Source of the DNA: Blastococcus sp. MG754426 | GTDB lineage: Bacteria; Actinomycetota; Actinomycetes; Mycobacteriales; Geodermatophilaceae | Reading direction: 5' to 3' | Length of the DNA stretch: 64,000 nucleotides | Assembly (NCBI RefSeq): GCF_021699055.1 | Contig: NZ_SSXC01000005.1 | Span: 83,500-147,499 of the forward strand | In this document: positions 26,401 to 34,450 of the stretch, piece after piece | Numbering within the stretch: the stretch's first letter is position 1 | Layout: each line of letters starts with the position of its first letter | Notes under the pieces: generated by a model | What the model saw: the letters and a program-made list of their open reading frames with translations, nothing else | Database searches by the model: none | What the model was told of the DNA's origin: nothing | Position numbers and translations under genes: made by a program

Positions 26401-26799
26401 GCGCGCCGGCTCCACCGGGGGGCGCTGCAGCACGCGCGGGCGGGCGGCGACCCCCGGCTGGTCGCCTCGGTCCTCGAGGCGATCGCCGTCGGCGCCGCCG
26501 CCGGCCTGCCGGCCACCGGGACGGACGGCGAGGGGACCGGTGAGCACACCTCCGCCGCCCGGCAGGTGCTGCGGGTCCTGGCCGCCGCGCGCGCACTCCG
26601 CGGCGGCGGCCCCCCGGACGACCCAGCCGACGTCGAGGACGCAACCGCCCGCGCCCGGATCATGCTCGGGAACCCGACCGGTGAGCCCGCCGCACCGGAG
26701 GCCCCCGCCGTGGAGCGGCTGCTCGACGAGCTCACCGCGGCAACCGACCACGGGCCCGGCCAGGACGCGGACACCGCAGAACCGGGCCGGTCCCATTGA
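23458..26799 (+). CDS. SARP/AfsR-like regulator with BTAD, NB-ARC ATPase and TPR domains
   Basis: 1113 residues. Residues 1-90 form an OmpR-type winged helix (LLGPLEVLDDAG, QRRLLALLAVHAGEVVSADR). Residues about 95-245 are the bacterial transcriptional activation domain (RERLRALLVRALYAAGRQADALAAF). Residues about 275-600 are an NB-ARC-like ATPase with Walker A GPGGVGKSRLA and LLVWDDAEH. The rest is a helical TPR-like array with repeated Ala/Glu motifs to about 1060. Such proteins activate promoters by binding direct repeats of 11-bp period. Three such repeats lie upstream of the convergent hydrolase gene, a likely target. No secondary-metabolite core enzyme is adjacent. Confidence 0.9.
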   Translation: MRALLLGPLEVLDDAGAPVTVPGAKQRRLLALLAVHAGEVVSADRIVDVLWGEKSPRDPANAVQAKIAQLRRLLEPRPAGATARVLVRRAPGYLLDLAADDVDATVFARLAGQGREALAAGDPAAAADRFRAALSLWRGPPLAEFAGEEFAAAAVARWEEERAVVLEDRIEADLALDGATGLVPELQALVAAHPTRERLRALLVRALYAAGRQADALAAFHHARRFLDEELGVSPGPQLRAAFEAVLHHDPALTSTSSARPRPAAPRVPPAARLPAPLTTIVGRAEEVDAVGALLAGSRLVTLTGPGGVGKSRLALEVAHRIGGDGDGPWWVDLSVVGSPAELVREIAAALGLADERAVGGGTADPRARLVSALAERPVLLVWDDAEHLVAAVAELAGELLAAAPGLRLLVTSREPLGLPGEQMRSVAPLGCPPDGAGDADALRRSPAVELFLDRVTAAAPGFALDEATAPAVATVCRELDGLPLALELAAAKVRTLGVTELARRLDDRFRLLASRTGVPRRRQTLLAVVRWSWDLLEDAERTLLARLSVLGGRWRLAAAERVGADARPDLGRTDEVAGEPVADLLARLVDKSLVVVEASTDGAPRYRLLETVRRFAADRLAERGEQDEARAALVSYVGELAAPATTALRGADQLETARRLDEERANIRAALTWSADAGDRAPFIRLVTDLCWYWYLTGQPEEALRWLRPAAAAARSDPGPENALATLWAAFLGAAAEGPAASWPRIADLLPPLDGGTAEQRVIGGCLAVVLARGAGDAEAAERISTATRWVAVAADDRHGLATLDYLDALPPAQRGDLATAGDLLAEALDRFAEAGDRWGQVQSLNGLYTVAEAAGDLERAGGILERALPLAGELGVREMQAVLLTRAASLALRRGDAAEAAAAAEQARSTAAEVGSALVTAMAEHTAGLAARGLGRLSAAATAQEAALAVYRRAGVATGAAATLRELGTVARLTGDVERARRLHRGALQHARAGGDPRLVASVLEAIAVGAAAGLPATGTDGEGTGEHTSAARQVLRVLAAARALRGGGPPDDPADVEDATARARIMLGNPTGEPAAPEAPAVERLLDELTAATDHGPGQDADTAEPGRSH

Positions 26800-26808
26800 C
26801 CGGCCCGG
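26782..26808. terminator. Bidirectional hairpin terminator
   Basis: CCGGGCCGGTC and GACCGGCCCGG form a perfect 11-bp stem with a CCATT loop. It overlaps the stop codon of the SARP gene and lies between convergent genes. No T run, as is common in actinobacteria. Confidence 0.65.
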
Positions 26809-26829
26809 CTCCCCGGGTCGACTCCGGCT

Positions 26830-27900
26830 TCAGCCCGCGCGGACCTCGTTCACCAGGTCGAGGACCGTGGCGGCCACCGTCGCTGCGTGGCCCCGGTCGG
26901 TCAGCACCGTGAAGTGCGTGGCGCCGGGCACCACGGTGCGGCGGGCGTCGGACGACAGCTCGGTGAGCTGCTCGTGCAGGCTCAGCTGCCGCTCCAGCAG
27001 CGCGGCCTGCGACGGGTCGCCGGAGGCATCGGAGGTGTCGGCGCCGCTGAGGATCCGCACCGGCAGGTCGCCCAGGTCCCGGTCGCGGGCGCCGTCGGCG
27101 ACCGCGTCGAAGGCCGCGAACTCGGCCGCCGTCGCCGATGCGGCGCGCGGCGAGGCGCTCCACGCGGCGTAGGACGCGGCGGCCTCCTCGGGCATCCCGG
27201 CGGTCAACGCCTCGGCCGGGTTGTACAGCAGGGTGATGCCCACCCGCGAGGCGATCTTCATCAGGAGCGCGCCCGTCGACGCGCTGTCCACCGTCGCCTG
27301 CAGCTCCGGCGGCAGGTCGGTGTACTGGTCCTCGTGCGAGGGGTCCACCAGCACGACCCCGGCCGTCACCTCCGGGTAGCTCGCGGCGAAGGTGCGGGCG
27401 AACAGGCCGCCCAGCGAGTGCCCGACCAGCACGTACGGACCCTCCTCGCCCGCGGCGTCCAGTGCGGTCCGCAGGTCCCGGACCTGGCCGGCCGGATCCA
27501 CCGGGCCGTCGCGGTCGTCGCTCCAGCCGATCCCCGCCCGGTCGTAGGACACGACGCGGACGTCGGAGGTGAGCATCTGCTGCACCCATGCCCAGGACGT
27601 CGACGGCGTGCCCATGCCCGCCTCCAGCACGACGGTCGGGCCGGTGCCGCGCGGCCCCTCGGCGTGCAGGTGCAGCCGGTGGTCGCCGACGTCGACCAGC
27701 CGGCCCGGCGCCGGGTGCTCGGACGCGTTGCGGTGCTGCACCAGGGCCTGCGCGCCGGCGCCGAACGCGGCCAGCACGCAGATGACAAGCACCAGGCCTG
27801 CGGTTGCGCGCAGCAGCCGGCGCCGCCAGGACCTGCGGCGCGGCGACCGAGCAGCGGGACGGTCGTCGCGGGGGATGCGACCGGTGGACAGTGCGGACAT
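26830..27900 (-). CDS. Membrane-anchored alpha/beta hydrolase
   Basis: 356 residues. A basic N-terminus (RRRSWRRRLLRA) precedes one hydrophobic helix at about 33-53, so the enzyme is probably anchored facing outside. The alpha/beta hydrolase fold has the nucleophile elbow GHSLGG, oxyanion segment LEAGMGTPS and a C-terminal His in GATHFTVL. Substrate unknown. ATG 27900 has GGAGG 7 bases upstream; longer readings enter the repeat-containing promoter. It converges on the SARP gene, and its upstream region carries SARP-type direct repeats, so it is likely controlled by that regulator. Confidence 0.85.
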   Translation of the reverse strand: MSALSTGRIPRDDRPAARSPRRRSWRRRLLRATAGLVLVICVLAAFGAGAQALVQHRNASEHPAPGRLVDVGDHRLHLHAEGPRGTGPTVVLEAGMGTPSTSWAWVQQMLTSDVRVVSYDRAGIGWSDDRDGPVDPAGQVRDLRTALDAAGEEGPYVLVGHSLGGLFARTFAASYPEVTAGVVLVDPSHEDQYTDLPPELQATVDSASTGALLMKIASRVGITLLYNPAEALTAGMPEEAAASYAAWSASPRAASATAAEFAAFDAVADGARDRDLGDLPVRILSGADTSDASGDPSQAALLERQLSLHEQLTELSSDARRTVVPGATHFTVLTDRGHAATVAATVLDLVNEVRAG

Positions 27901-27951
27901 CGGGACCTCCGGGGGGCTTCTCGTCGGTGCAGCCCCACCGTGTCTCCCGGT

Positions 27952-27984
27952 TCTGACACCGCTCTGACACGGCTCTGGAGCGCG
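27952..27984 (-). promoter_or_regulatory. Three direct repeats of 11-bp period, probable SARP binding site
   Basis: On the plus strand TCTGACACCGC, TCTGACACGGC and TCTGGAGCGCG start at 27952, 27963 and 27974, exactly 11 bases apart. They lie 52-84 bases upstream of the hydrolase ATG. About 9 bases downstream, on the minus strand, CACGGT could serve as the -10. SARP proteins bind heptamers with this period just ahead of the -10, and a SARP gene lies on the far side of the hydrolase. Binding is inferred. Confidence 0.6.
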
Positions 27985-28211
27985 CGTCACCGTCGGGAGC
28001 CGTCCGGAGGTCGCCGGGGTGGGCTCCTGACGGCGATGGGCGTGACCCGCCGGTCACGGTCACTGCCCGTGGGAGTTCCGCTCATCTCCGGCGAACCGGC
28101 GTGCCCGCCGCTCACGCACGGCCATGCAGCCGGCGTGCGACACCAGGCACGTGTCGGCGGCGCGCCACGTGGAATGGTCCTCGACTGCGCTGACGAGGAG
28201 AGGTGGACCCA

Positions 28212-29495
28212 GTGAGATCACCGGTGCCCGACTACCTGAGGGAGATCCTGGACGCCTGCGGCGACGACGCGGGGGCCCTGGCGGGCTACATCCCCGAGCT
28301 GGCGTCAGCCGACCCGGACCGGCTCGCCGTGTGCCTGTCGACGATCGACGGGACGCTCTACCGCGCGGGCGACACCGACACCGAGTTCTCCATCCAGTCG
28401 ATCTCGAAGCCGTTCGTCTACGCCCTGGCCCTGGCCGAGCGCGGGCTGGACGACGTCCTGGGGTGGATCGGCGTGGAGCCCAGCGGGGAGGCGTTCAACG
28501 AGCTCTCGCTGGAACGGGAGTCCAGGCGCCCCCGGAACCCCATGATCAACGCCGGGGCGCTCACGGCACACGCCCTGGTGGGCGACCCGGAGGACGACGT
28601 CGGCACCCGGGTGGAGCGGGTCCGGCGACTGATGTCGGACTTCGCCGGCCGTGACCTGCACGTGGACCGGAGCATCTACGAGTCGGAGATGTCGCAGGCC
28701 TACCGCAACCTGGCCATCGCCAACATGCTGCGCACCTACGGGGTGATCCGCCAGGAGCCGCAGGACGTCGTCCGCGGGTACACCCAGCAGTGCGCGATCT
28801 CGGTGACCGCGACCGACCTGGCGTCCATGGCTGCCACGCTCGCAGCGGGTGGTGTGCAGCCGACCACCGGCAAGCAGGTCGTGCCGGCCGAGGTGGCCCG
28901 GCAGGTGCTGAGCGTGATGATGACCTGCGGCATGTACGACGCCGCCGGGGACTGGATGACCACGGTCGGGTTCCCGGCGAAGAGCGGCGTCTCCGGAGGC
29001 ATCCTGGGGGCGATGCCGGGGCAGCTCGGTCTGGCCACCTTCTCACCGAGGCTGGACTCCCACGGCAACAGCACGCGGGGAGTCCGGATCTGCACCCGGA
29101 TGTCCGCCGACATGGGGATGCACATCATGCAGGCCCCGGAGCCGGCACGGTCGACGGTTCGACGGGACCGGACGCTTCGCGGGCCGGACGGCCGCCTCGC
29201 ACGCGTGTGCAGCCTGCAGGGCACGTTGCAGTTCAGCAGCGCGGAACGCGTGCTGCGCACGGTGACCGACGGCAGTCCCGCCGCGGTGTTCGTCCTGGAT
29301 CTCCGGCGGGTGGCGTCGGTCAACGACGTCGCTCGACGGATGCTCACGGAGATGCTCCGCCGCCTGCAGCTCGACGGCGCCGAGGTGGCGCTGCTCGACC
29401 CGGACCAGGTCCTCCGGCTGTCCGAGGAGGCGGTCGTGCGGCTCCCCGAACGATGGAGCTCACTCGCGCCGCTGGAGGGCCACGAACGGGTCTGA
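28212..29495 (+). CDS. glsA: Glutaminase A with C-terminal STAS domain
   Basis: 427 residues. Residues 1-305 are a glutaminase of the serine-beta-lactamase-like fold: SIQSISKPFVY with the nucleophile Ser and Lys, NPMINAGAL, YRNLAIANML and KSGVSGGILG. It hydrolyses glutamine to glutamate and ammonia. Residues about 325-425 form a STAS domain (AVFVLDLRRVASVNDVARRM), a protein-interaction or nucleotide-sensing module seen in some bacterial glutaminases. GTG 28212 is chosen since GAGGAGAGG ends 8 bases before it; the GTG at 28203 overlaps that site. The next gene is a BCCT transporter in the same direction, which may link glutamine use to osmolyte balance. Confidence 0.88.
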   Translation: MRSPVPDYLREILDACGDDAGALAGYIPELASADPDRLAVCLSTIDGTLYRAGDTDTEFSIQSISKPFVYALALAERGLDDVLGWIGVEPSGEAFNELSLERESRRPRNPMINAGALTAHALVGDPEDDVGTRVERVRRLMSDFAGRDLHVDRSIYESEMSQAYRNLAIANMLRTYGVIRQEPQDVVRGYTQQCAISVTATDLASMAATLAAGGVQPTTGKQVVPAEVARQVLSVMMTCGMYDAAGDWMTTVGFPAKSGVSGGILGAMPGQLGLATFSPRLDSHGNSTRGVRICTRMSADMGMHIMQAPEPARSTVRRDRTLRGPDGRLARVCSLQGTLQFSSAERVLRTVTDGSPAAVFVLDLRRVASVNDVARRMLTEMLRRLQLDGAEVALLDPDQVLRLSEEAVVRLPERWSSLAPLEGHERV

Positions 29496-29785
29496 CCTCG
29501 CAGCCCCGGGCGTTCCCCGCCCCGAGGCCAGGACCGGTTGCCGGACCAGCGGTCAGCCCGGCCTCTCCCCCGGCCTGTGCTGGCGACTCGCTCTGCCGGA
29601 TCGAGCACCTCCATCAGGTCGCTCGCTCGATCCATGGCCGACGCGGCGAGGTGTGCTCCCGGCACGGCGCGGGCACCCCGGTCGGGTCGGTCCGCAGCAC
29701 CCCCGGTCCGGCGGCGGCGAGACGGCGTCGCAGCGCACCTTCTCCCGCGTCCGCGGAGGTCGCCCGCGGGAGAGTCGACGGCGAG

Positions 29786-29819
29786 AGGAGGGGCGCCGCG
29801 AGGGCGGCGCCGCGCATCC
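29786..29819 (+). promoter_or_regulatory. Hairpin between ribosome site and start codon of the BCCT gene
   Basis: AGGAGG (29786-29791) lies 28 bases before the ATG, too far for normal use. The space holds a perfect 8-bp stem, GGCGCCGC and GCGGCGCC, with a GAGG loop (29792-29811). When folded, it would leave 8 bases between ribosome site and ATG. A translation-controlling structure is plausible. Confidence 0.5.
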
Positions 29820-31691
29820 ATGAGCGAGAACGACGGACCTCCCGGGAGCCGGCCATCCCCGGCCGGGTCGACCGCCCGGCGCCTGAGAGGAGCGCCTCGC
29901 CGGCACCCCGCGCTCGTCCAGCCCCCGGCGGACGTCGCGGAGGACACCCGCGGGCTGGACAAGGGCGTCTTCGGCGTCGCCGCGGTCGTGGCCCTCGTCC
30001 TGGTCGGCTGGGGTTTCCTGTCCCCCAGCAGCCTCGGCAGCACGTCCACCGCCGGCCTCAGCTGGGTGGTGCACAACATCGGCTGGTTCTTCGTCCTGCT
30101 CGCCACGGCGATCGTGGTCTTCGTCCTGTGGCTGGGGGCGAGCAAGTACGGCCGCATCCCGCTGGGCCGGGACGACGAAGCGCCGGAGTTCCGGACCATC
30201 AGCTGGATCGCCATGATGTTCAGCGCCGGGATGGGCATCGGCCTCATGTTCTTCGGGGTCGCCGAGCCCCTGGCGCACTTCGTGCAACCCCCACCGGGCA
30301 CCGTCGAGGGCGGGTCGGACGACGCCGTGCGCACCGCGCTGGCGACCACGCTGTTCCACTGGACGCTGCACCCGTGGGCGATCTACGCGTTCATGGGCCT
30401 GGCCGTCGGCTACGGGGTGTACCGGCGAGGCCGCAGGCAGCTGCTGTCGTCGGCGTTCGTCCCGCTGTTCGGGCGCGACGTGTCCGACCGGCCGGCCGGG
30501 AAGGTGATCGACACGCTCGCCGTCATCGCCACCCTCTTCGGCACCGCGGCGTCGCTGGGCTTCGGTGCCCTGCAGATCGGCAGCGGGGTGGAGATCGTCG
30601 GCTGGGTCGGCGAGGCCGGGAACGCGATCATCCTGGCGATCCTCGCGATCCTGACCGCGGCGTTCGTGGTCTCGGCGTTCTCGGGCATCGCGAAGGGCAT
30701 CCAGTACCTGTCGAACATCAACGTGGTCCTGGCCTTCACCCTGGCCCTGTTCGTGTTCGTGCTCGGCCCGACCGTCTTCATCCTCAACGCGATCCCGACG
30801 GCGCTCGGCGCCTACTTCGACCAGCTCGCCGACATGGCGGCGCGCACGGAAGCCGTCGGCGGAGACGCCATGGCGACCTGGTTGTCCGGGTGGACGGTCT
30901 TCTACTGGGCGTGGTGGATCTCCTGGACACCCTTCGTCGGCATCTTCATCGCCCGCATCAGCCGCGGACGCACGATCCGCCAGTTCGTCACCGGGGTACT
31001 GCTCGTGCCGAGCGCGGTCAGCGTCCTCTGGTTCGCGATCTTCGGCGGCGCGGCGATCGACGTGCAGCGGACCGGGGGTGAGCTCGCCGGGCAGTCCTCC
31101 ACGGAGGCGCAGCTCTTCGGGCTGCTCGAGGGGTTGCCGCTGTCCGCCATCGCCACGGTCCTCGTCATGCTGCTGATCTCGATCTTCTTCATCACCGGGG
31201 CCGACTCGGCGTCCGTGGTGATGGCGTCGCTGTCCGAGCGCGGCACCCGAGAGCCCCGCTCGCGGGTGGTCATCTTCTGGGGCGTGCTGACCGGTTCCGT
31301 CGCGGCCGTGATGATGCTCGCCGGCGGCGACGAGGCGCTCCAGGGCCTGCAGAACCTGACGATCATCGGAGCGGTGCCGTTCGCCGTCGTCATCGCCGTG
31401 CTGATGGTGTCCCTGGCCAAGGACCTGCGCAGCGATCCGGCGATGATGCGCCGGACGGTCGCCCTCGAGGCGGTGCGGCAGGCCGTCATCGACGGCCTGA
31501 CCCGGCACGGTGACGACTTCGTGCTGTCGGTGGAGCACGCGGACGAGGCCGGTGACGGAGGTGACCGCGGCCCGGTGGCCGGGTCCGCACCGACGCGAAC
31601 GGCCGAGCACCGGTCGGGAACAGCGGGCCGGACGCTCGACGACGTGGACTCGCCCGTCCCGGATCGGCGCAGCACCGACGGCCGGGAGTAG
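29820..31691 (+). CDS. BCCT-family (betaine/choline/carnitine) transporter
   Basis: 623 residues with about 12 hydrophobic helices between residues 45 and 540. Family motifs are GMGIGLMFFGVAEP, the aromatic stretch LFHWTLHPWAIYAFMG and the signature WISWTPFVGIFIARISRGRT. These carriers import quaternary-ammonium osmolytes using sodium or protons. A basic/Pro-rich N-terminus and a 90-residue hydrophilic, acidic C-terminus should be cytoplasmic; such tails act in osmosensing in known members. ATG 29820 begins a normal N-terminus; the ribosome site is unusually distant with a hairpin between. The gene follows the glutaminase. Confidence 0.92.
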   Translation: MSENDGPPGSRPSPAGSTARRLRGAPRRHPALVQPPADVAEDTRGLDKGVFGVAAVVALVLVGWGFLSPSSLGSTSTAGLSWVVHNIGWFFVLLATAIVVFVLWLGASKYGRIPLGRDDEAPEFRTISWIAMMFSAGMGIGLMFFGVAEPLAHFVQPPPGTVEGGSDDAVRTALATTLFHWTLHPWAIYAFMGLAVGYGVYRRGRRQLLSSAFVPLFGRDVSDRPAGKVIDTLAVIATLFGTAASLGFGALQIGSGVEIVGWVGEAGNAIILAILAILTAAFVVSAFSGIAKGIQYLSNINVVLAFTLALFVFVLGPTVFILNAIPTALGAYFDQLADMAARTEAVGGDAMATWLSGWTVFYWAWWISWTPFVGIFIARISRGRTIRQFVTGVLLVPSAVSVLWFAIFGGAAIDVQRTGGELAGQSSTEAQLFGLLEGLPLSAIATVLVMLLISIFFITGADSASVVMASLSERGTREPRSRVVIFWGVLTGSVAAVMMLAGGDEALQGLQNLTIIGAVPFAVVIAVLMVSLAKDLRSDPAMMRRTVALEAVRQAVIDGLTRHGDDFVLSVEHADEAGDGGDRGPVAGSAPTRTAEHRSGTAGRTLDDVDSPVPDRRSTDGRE

Positions 31692-31861
31692 GCGGTGCAG
31701 GGGTCGGCGGACGGCGACACGTCCGATCCGGTTCGAGCGGCCGACCACCGCTGTGCCACGCTCCAGGTCCCGCCCTACCCGGGGCCACGTCATCGCGCTC
31801 CTCGCCGCACGCCGGTGGGGACGGCCCTGCCGCCGCGCGGACCAGCAGAGAGGGACACCGG

Positions 31862-33157
31862 ATGCAGACCGCTGAACCGACGGAGCTGTTCGACCTGCGC
31901 ATGAGCGAGGAGGCCCGGCCGCTGTTCGACCGCGTCGTCCGATTCCTCGAGGACGTGGTCGCCCCGATGCAGGAGGAGTTCTTCCGCCTCGGCGAGGGGC
32001 GCCCCGACCCGTGGTCGTACGCACCGGGTCAGCTCGAGGCCCTCGAGGCGGCCAAGGACAAGGCCAAGGCGGCCGGGCTGTGGAACTTCTTCCTGCCCAA
32101 CTCCGAGGTCGGCGGCCTGACCAACCTCGACTACGCCTACATCGCCGTCGAGCTCGGCAAGTACCCGCTCGGCTCCGAGTCGCTGAACTGCTCGGCTCCC
32201 GACACCGGCAACATGGAGGTGCTCGAGCGCGTCGGCACCCCCGAGCAGAAGGCCCGGTGGCTCGAGCCGCTCCTCAACGGAGAGATCCGGTCGGCCTACG
32301 CCATGACCGAGCCCGACGTCGCGAGCTCCGATGCCAAGAACGTACGGCTCCGGGCGGTGCGCGACGGCGACGAGTACGTCCTCGACGGCGAGAAGTTCTA
32401 CATCTCCGGCGCCGGGGACCCCCGCTGCAAGATCATGATCGTGATGTGCCAGACGAACCCCGACGCGCCGGCGCACATGCAGCAGTCCCAGATCCTCGTG
32501 CCGATGGACACGCCCGGCGTCGAGGTGCTCGGCCCGATGCGGGTGTTCGGCCGCGACGACGCCCCGCACGGCCACATGCACATCCGGTTCACCGACGTCC
32601 GGGTGCCTGTCTCGAACATGCTCCTCGGCGAGGGCCGTGGTTTCGAGATCAGCCAGGTGCGCCTCGGGCCCGGGCGCATCCACCACTGCATGCGTGCCAT
32701 CGGCCAGGGCGAGAAGGCCCTCGAGCTGATGATCCGCCGGGGCAAGTTCCGGGAGGCGTTCGGCAAGCCCATCCTGGACCTGGGCAAGAACATGGAGACG
32801 GTGTCGCGGGCGCGGATCGAGCTCGACGCCTGCCGGCTGATGGTGCTCAAGGCCGCCAAGGCGATGGACGTGCTCGGCAACTCCCAGGCCCGCGTCTACG
32901 TCTCGGCGGTGAAGGCGATGGTGCCGGAGAAGGTCTGCCAGATCATCGACCAGGCCATCCAGATCCACGGTGCCGCCGGGGTCTCGCAGTGGACGCCGCT
33001 GGCCGACATGTACACCAGCCAGCGCACCCTCCGCCTGGCCGACGGGCCCGACGAGGTGCACCACTTCGTCGTCGCCCGCAACGAGGCCGGCCGCTACACC
33101 GAGCCGGCCCCCGGTCGCTCCGCGGCGCGCGGCGAGGGCGTCTTCGCCGGTCCCTGA
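31862..33157 (+). CDS. Acyl-CoA dehydrogenase family protein
   Basis: 431 residues with the three acyl-CoA dehydrogenase parts: the N-terminal helices; the middle beta domain with FAD/substrate motifs YAMTEPDVASSDA and GEKFYISGAG; and the C-terminal helices with IQIHGAAGVSQWTPLADMY and GPDEVHH. It resembles the longer FadE-like enzymes related to ACAD10/11. It should oxidise an acyl-CoA to the 2-enoyl-CoA and pass electrons to ETF. ATG 31862 follows GAGAGGGAC at a good distance. It is a single-gene unit ending in a strong hairpin. The chain length cannot be read. Confidence 0.9.
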   Translation: MQTAEPTELFDLRMSEEARPLFDRVVRFLEDVVAPMQEEFFRLGEGRPDPWSYAPGQLEALEAAKDKAKAAGLWNFFLPNSEVGGLTNLDYAYIAVELGKYPLGSESLNCSAPDTGNMEVLERVGTPEQKARWLEPLLNGEIRSAYAMTEPDVASSDAKNVRLRAVRDGDEYVLDGEKFYISGAGDPRCKIMIVMCQTNPDAPAHMQQSQILVPMDTPGVEVLGPMRVFGRDDAPHGHMHIRFTDVRVPVSNMLLGEGRGFEISQVRLGPGRIHHCMRAIGQGEKALELMIRRGKFREAFGKPILDLGKNMETVSRARIELDACRLMVLKAAKAMDVLGNSQARVYVSAVKAMVPEKVCQIIDQAIQIHGAAGVSQWTPLADMYTSQRTLRLADGPDEVHHFVVARNEAGRYTEPAPGRSAARGEGVFAGP

Positions 33158-33194
33158 TCGGGCGGACGGCCGCCGGACGCCCCAGGGCCCACCA

Positions 33195-33230
33195 CGAGGG
33201 GCCCGGTCACCTCCGTGACCGGGCCCCTCG
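33195..33230 (+). terminator. Strong hairpin terminator after the acyl-CoA dehydrogenase gene
   Basis: A perfect 16-bp stem, CGAGGGGCCCGGTCAC with GTGACCGGGCCCCTCG, has a CTCC loop. It begins 38 bases after the stop codon. No T run follows. It could serve transcription from both sides. Confidence 0.8.
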
Positions 33231-33403
33231 CCGGTGGTGGCCGGCCTTCCCCTTGACCCGTCCCCGCCGCGGCGCGGGCGTTGATCCCACGGCTGCCGGA
33301 GGAGGACGTCGTGGCCGGCACGGGGGCCGACGCGATCGGTGTCGGCCCGGCCCGGTGACGGTCGGTCGGGTCTGCGGAGGGCAGCCCCGACCGACCGGGC
33401 GCA

Positions 33404-34225
33404 TCAGCGGCTGCCGCCACCGATCATGGGGTCGTCGTCGGCGTCCACCGCGCCCCGCTCGGCACCCTCCGTCGACGTCCTCGTGGCGTAGCGACCGGCG
33501 TCGGACTCGTCGACCACCACCTCGTCCCGCACCTCGATCACCGGAGGCTGCGGGACGACGGCGACGTCCTCGGTCCCGCCCGTGCGCGGCGGCTGCTCCG
33601 TCGCCTCGTGCTTGCCCGACGACCCGGCCGCGGCGGCACCGGCCGCGGCAGCCGCGACCCCGGCCACGGCGGCTGCGCCCGCGGCGACCGCCTTGCCCGA
33701 CACGCCGGCCTTGCCGCTGTCCCCCCGGGACGGGAAGGCGGCGTTCGCACCGGGGGTGCCGACGTCCTCGCCGGGGTTGATCGATCCTCGCCAGCCGCCC
33801 GTGGCGTACCCCTCGCTCTCCACGAGGGCCTTGAAGCGCTGCAGGTCGGACTCCACCTGCCGCTGCACGAGGTTCAGCTTGTCCCCGACCTGCTCCACGA
33901 GCCCCTCCGGCTCGTACTCCAGCGTCAGGTGCACGAGGGTGGAACCCGTGCCGACCGGCTGGAAGCGGACGGCCCCGGCGTTCGTCGCCCCCTCGGTCGC
34001 GGCCCAGGCGATCTTCTGGTCCGGGACCTGCTCGAGGATGGTGGCGTCCCACTCCCGCCGCACCCCGGCGATCTCCGCCACCCAGTGCAGCCGCTGGTCG
34101 CTGTGCTGACGCACCTCCTTCACCCCGCCCATGAAGTGGGGGAAGTCCTCGAACTGGGTCCACTGGTTGTAGGCGGTGGTCACGGGCACGTCCACCTGGA
34201 TCGACTTCTCGGCCTTGGTCGTCAT
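33404..34225 (-). CDS. SRPBCC (polyketide cyclase/dehydrase-like) protein with low-complexity tail
   Basis: 273 residues. Residues 1-140 form an SRPBCC lipid-binding fold (SIQVDVPVTTAYNQWTQFED, FPHFMGGVKEV, LVHLTLEYEPEG). The rest is low-complexity: a segment of Ala and Gly at about 180-200, then charged residues with many Asp and Glu, like stress-linked cyclase/dehydrase proteins of actinobacteria. No catalytic residues can be named. ATG 34225 has GAGGGA at about 9 bases. It is divergent from oleA across 225 bases and may share that regulatory region. Confidence 0.8.
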   Translation of the reverse strand: MTTKAEKSIQVDVPVTTAYNQWTQFEDFPHFMGGVKEVRQHSDQRLHWVAEIAGVRREWDATILEQVPDQKIAWAATEGATNAGAVRFQPVGTGSTLVHLTLEYEPEGLVEQVGDKLNLVQRQVESDLQRFKALVESEGYATGGWRGSINPGEDVGTPGANAAFPSRGDSGKAGVSGKAVAAGAAAVAGVAAAAAGAAAAGSSGKHEATEQPPRTGGTEDVAVVPQPPVIEVRDEVVVDESDAGRYATRTSTEGAERGAVDADDDPMIGGGSR

Positions 34226-34450
34226 CGCTCATCCCTCTTCGGTCGGCTGCTGTTCTCGATGCCCTCCCCGCTACCCGCGGTGCCGGGCGCCGATGCGCGT
34301 CCCCGGGCGTTCTCCCCGGTCGCCGCGGGGCCGACCGGGCCGTTCCGGCCGGCCGGCCGGTATACCTGTCGCGTCGGCGGGTAAGCGCGCCGGACGAGGG
34401 TGGTGCGCGCGGACTGCGCCCGCCCGCCCCGCACCTCACGAGTGGACCTG

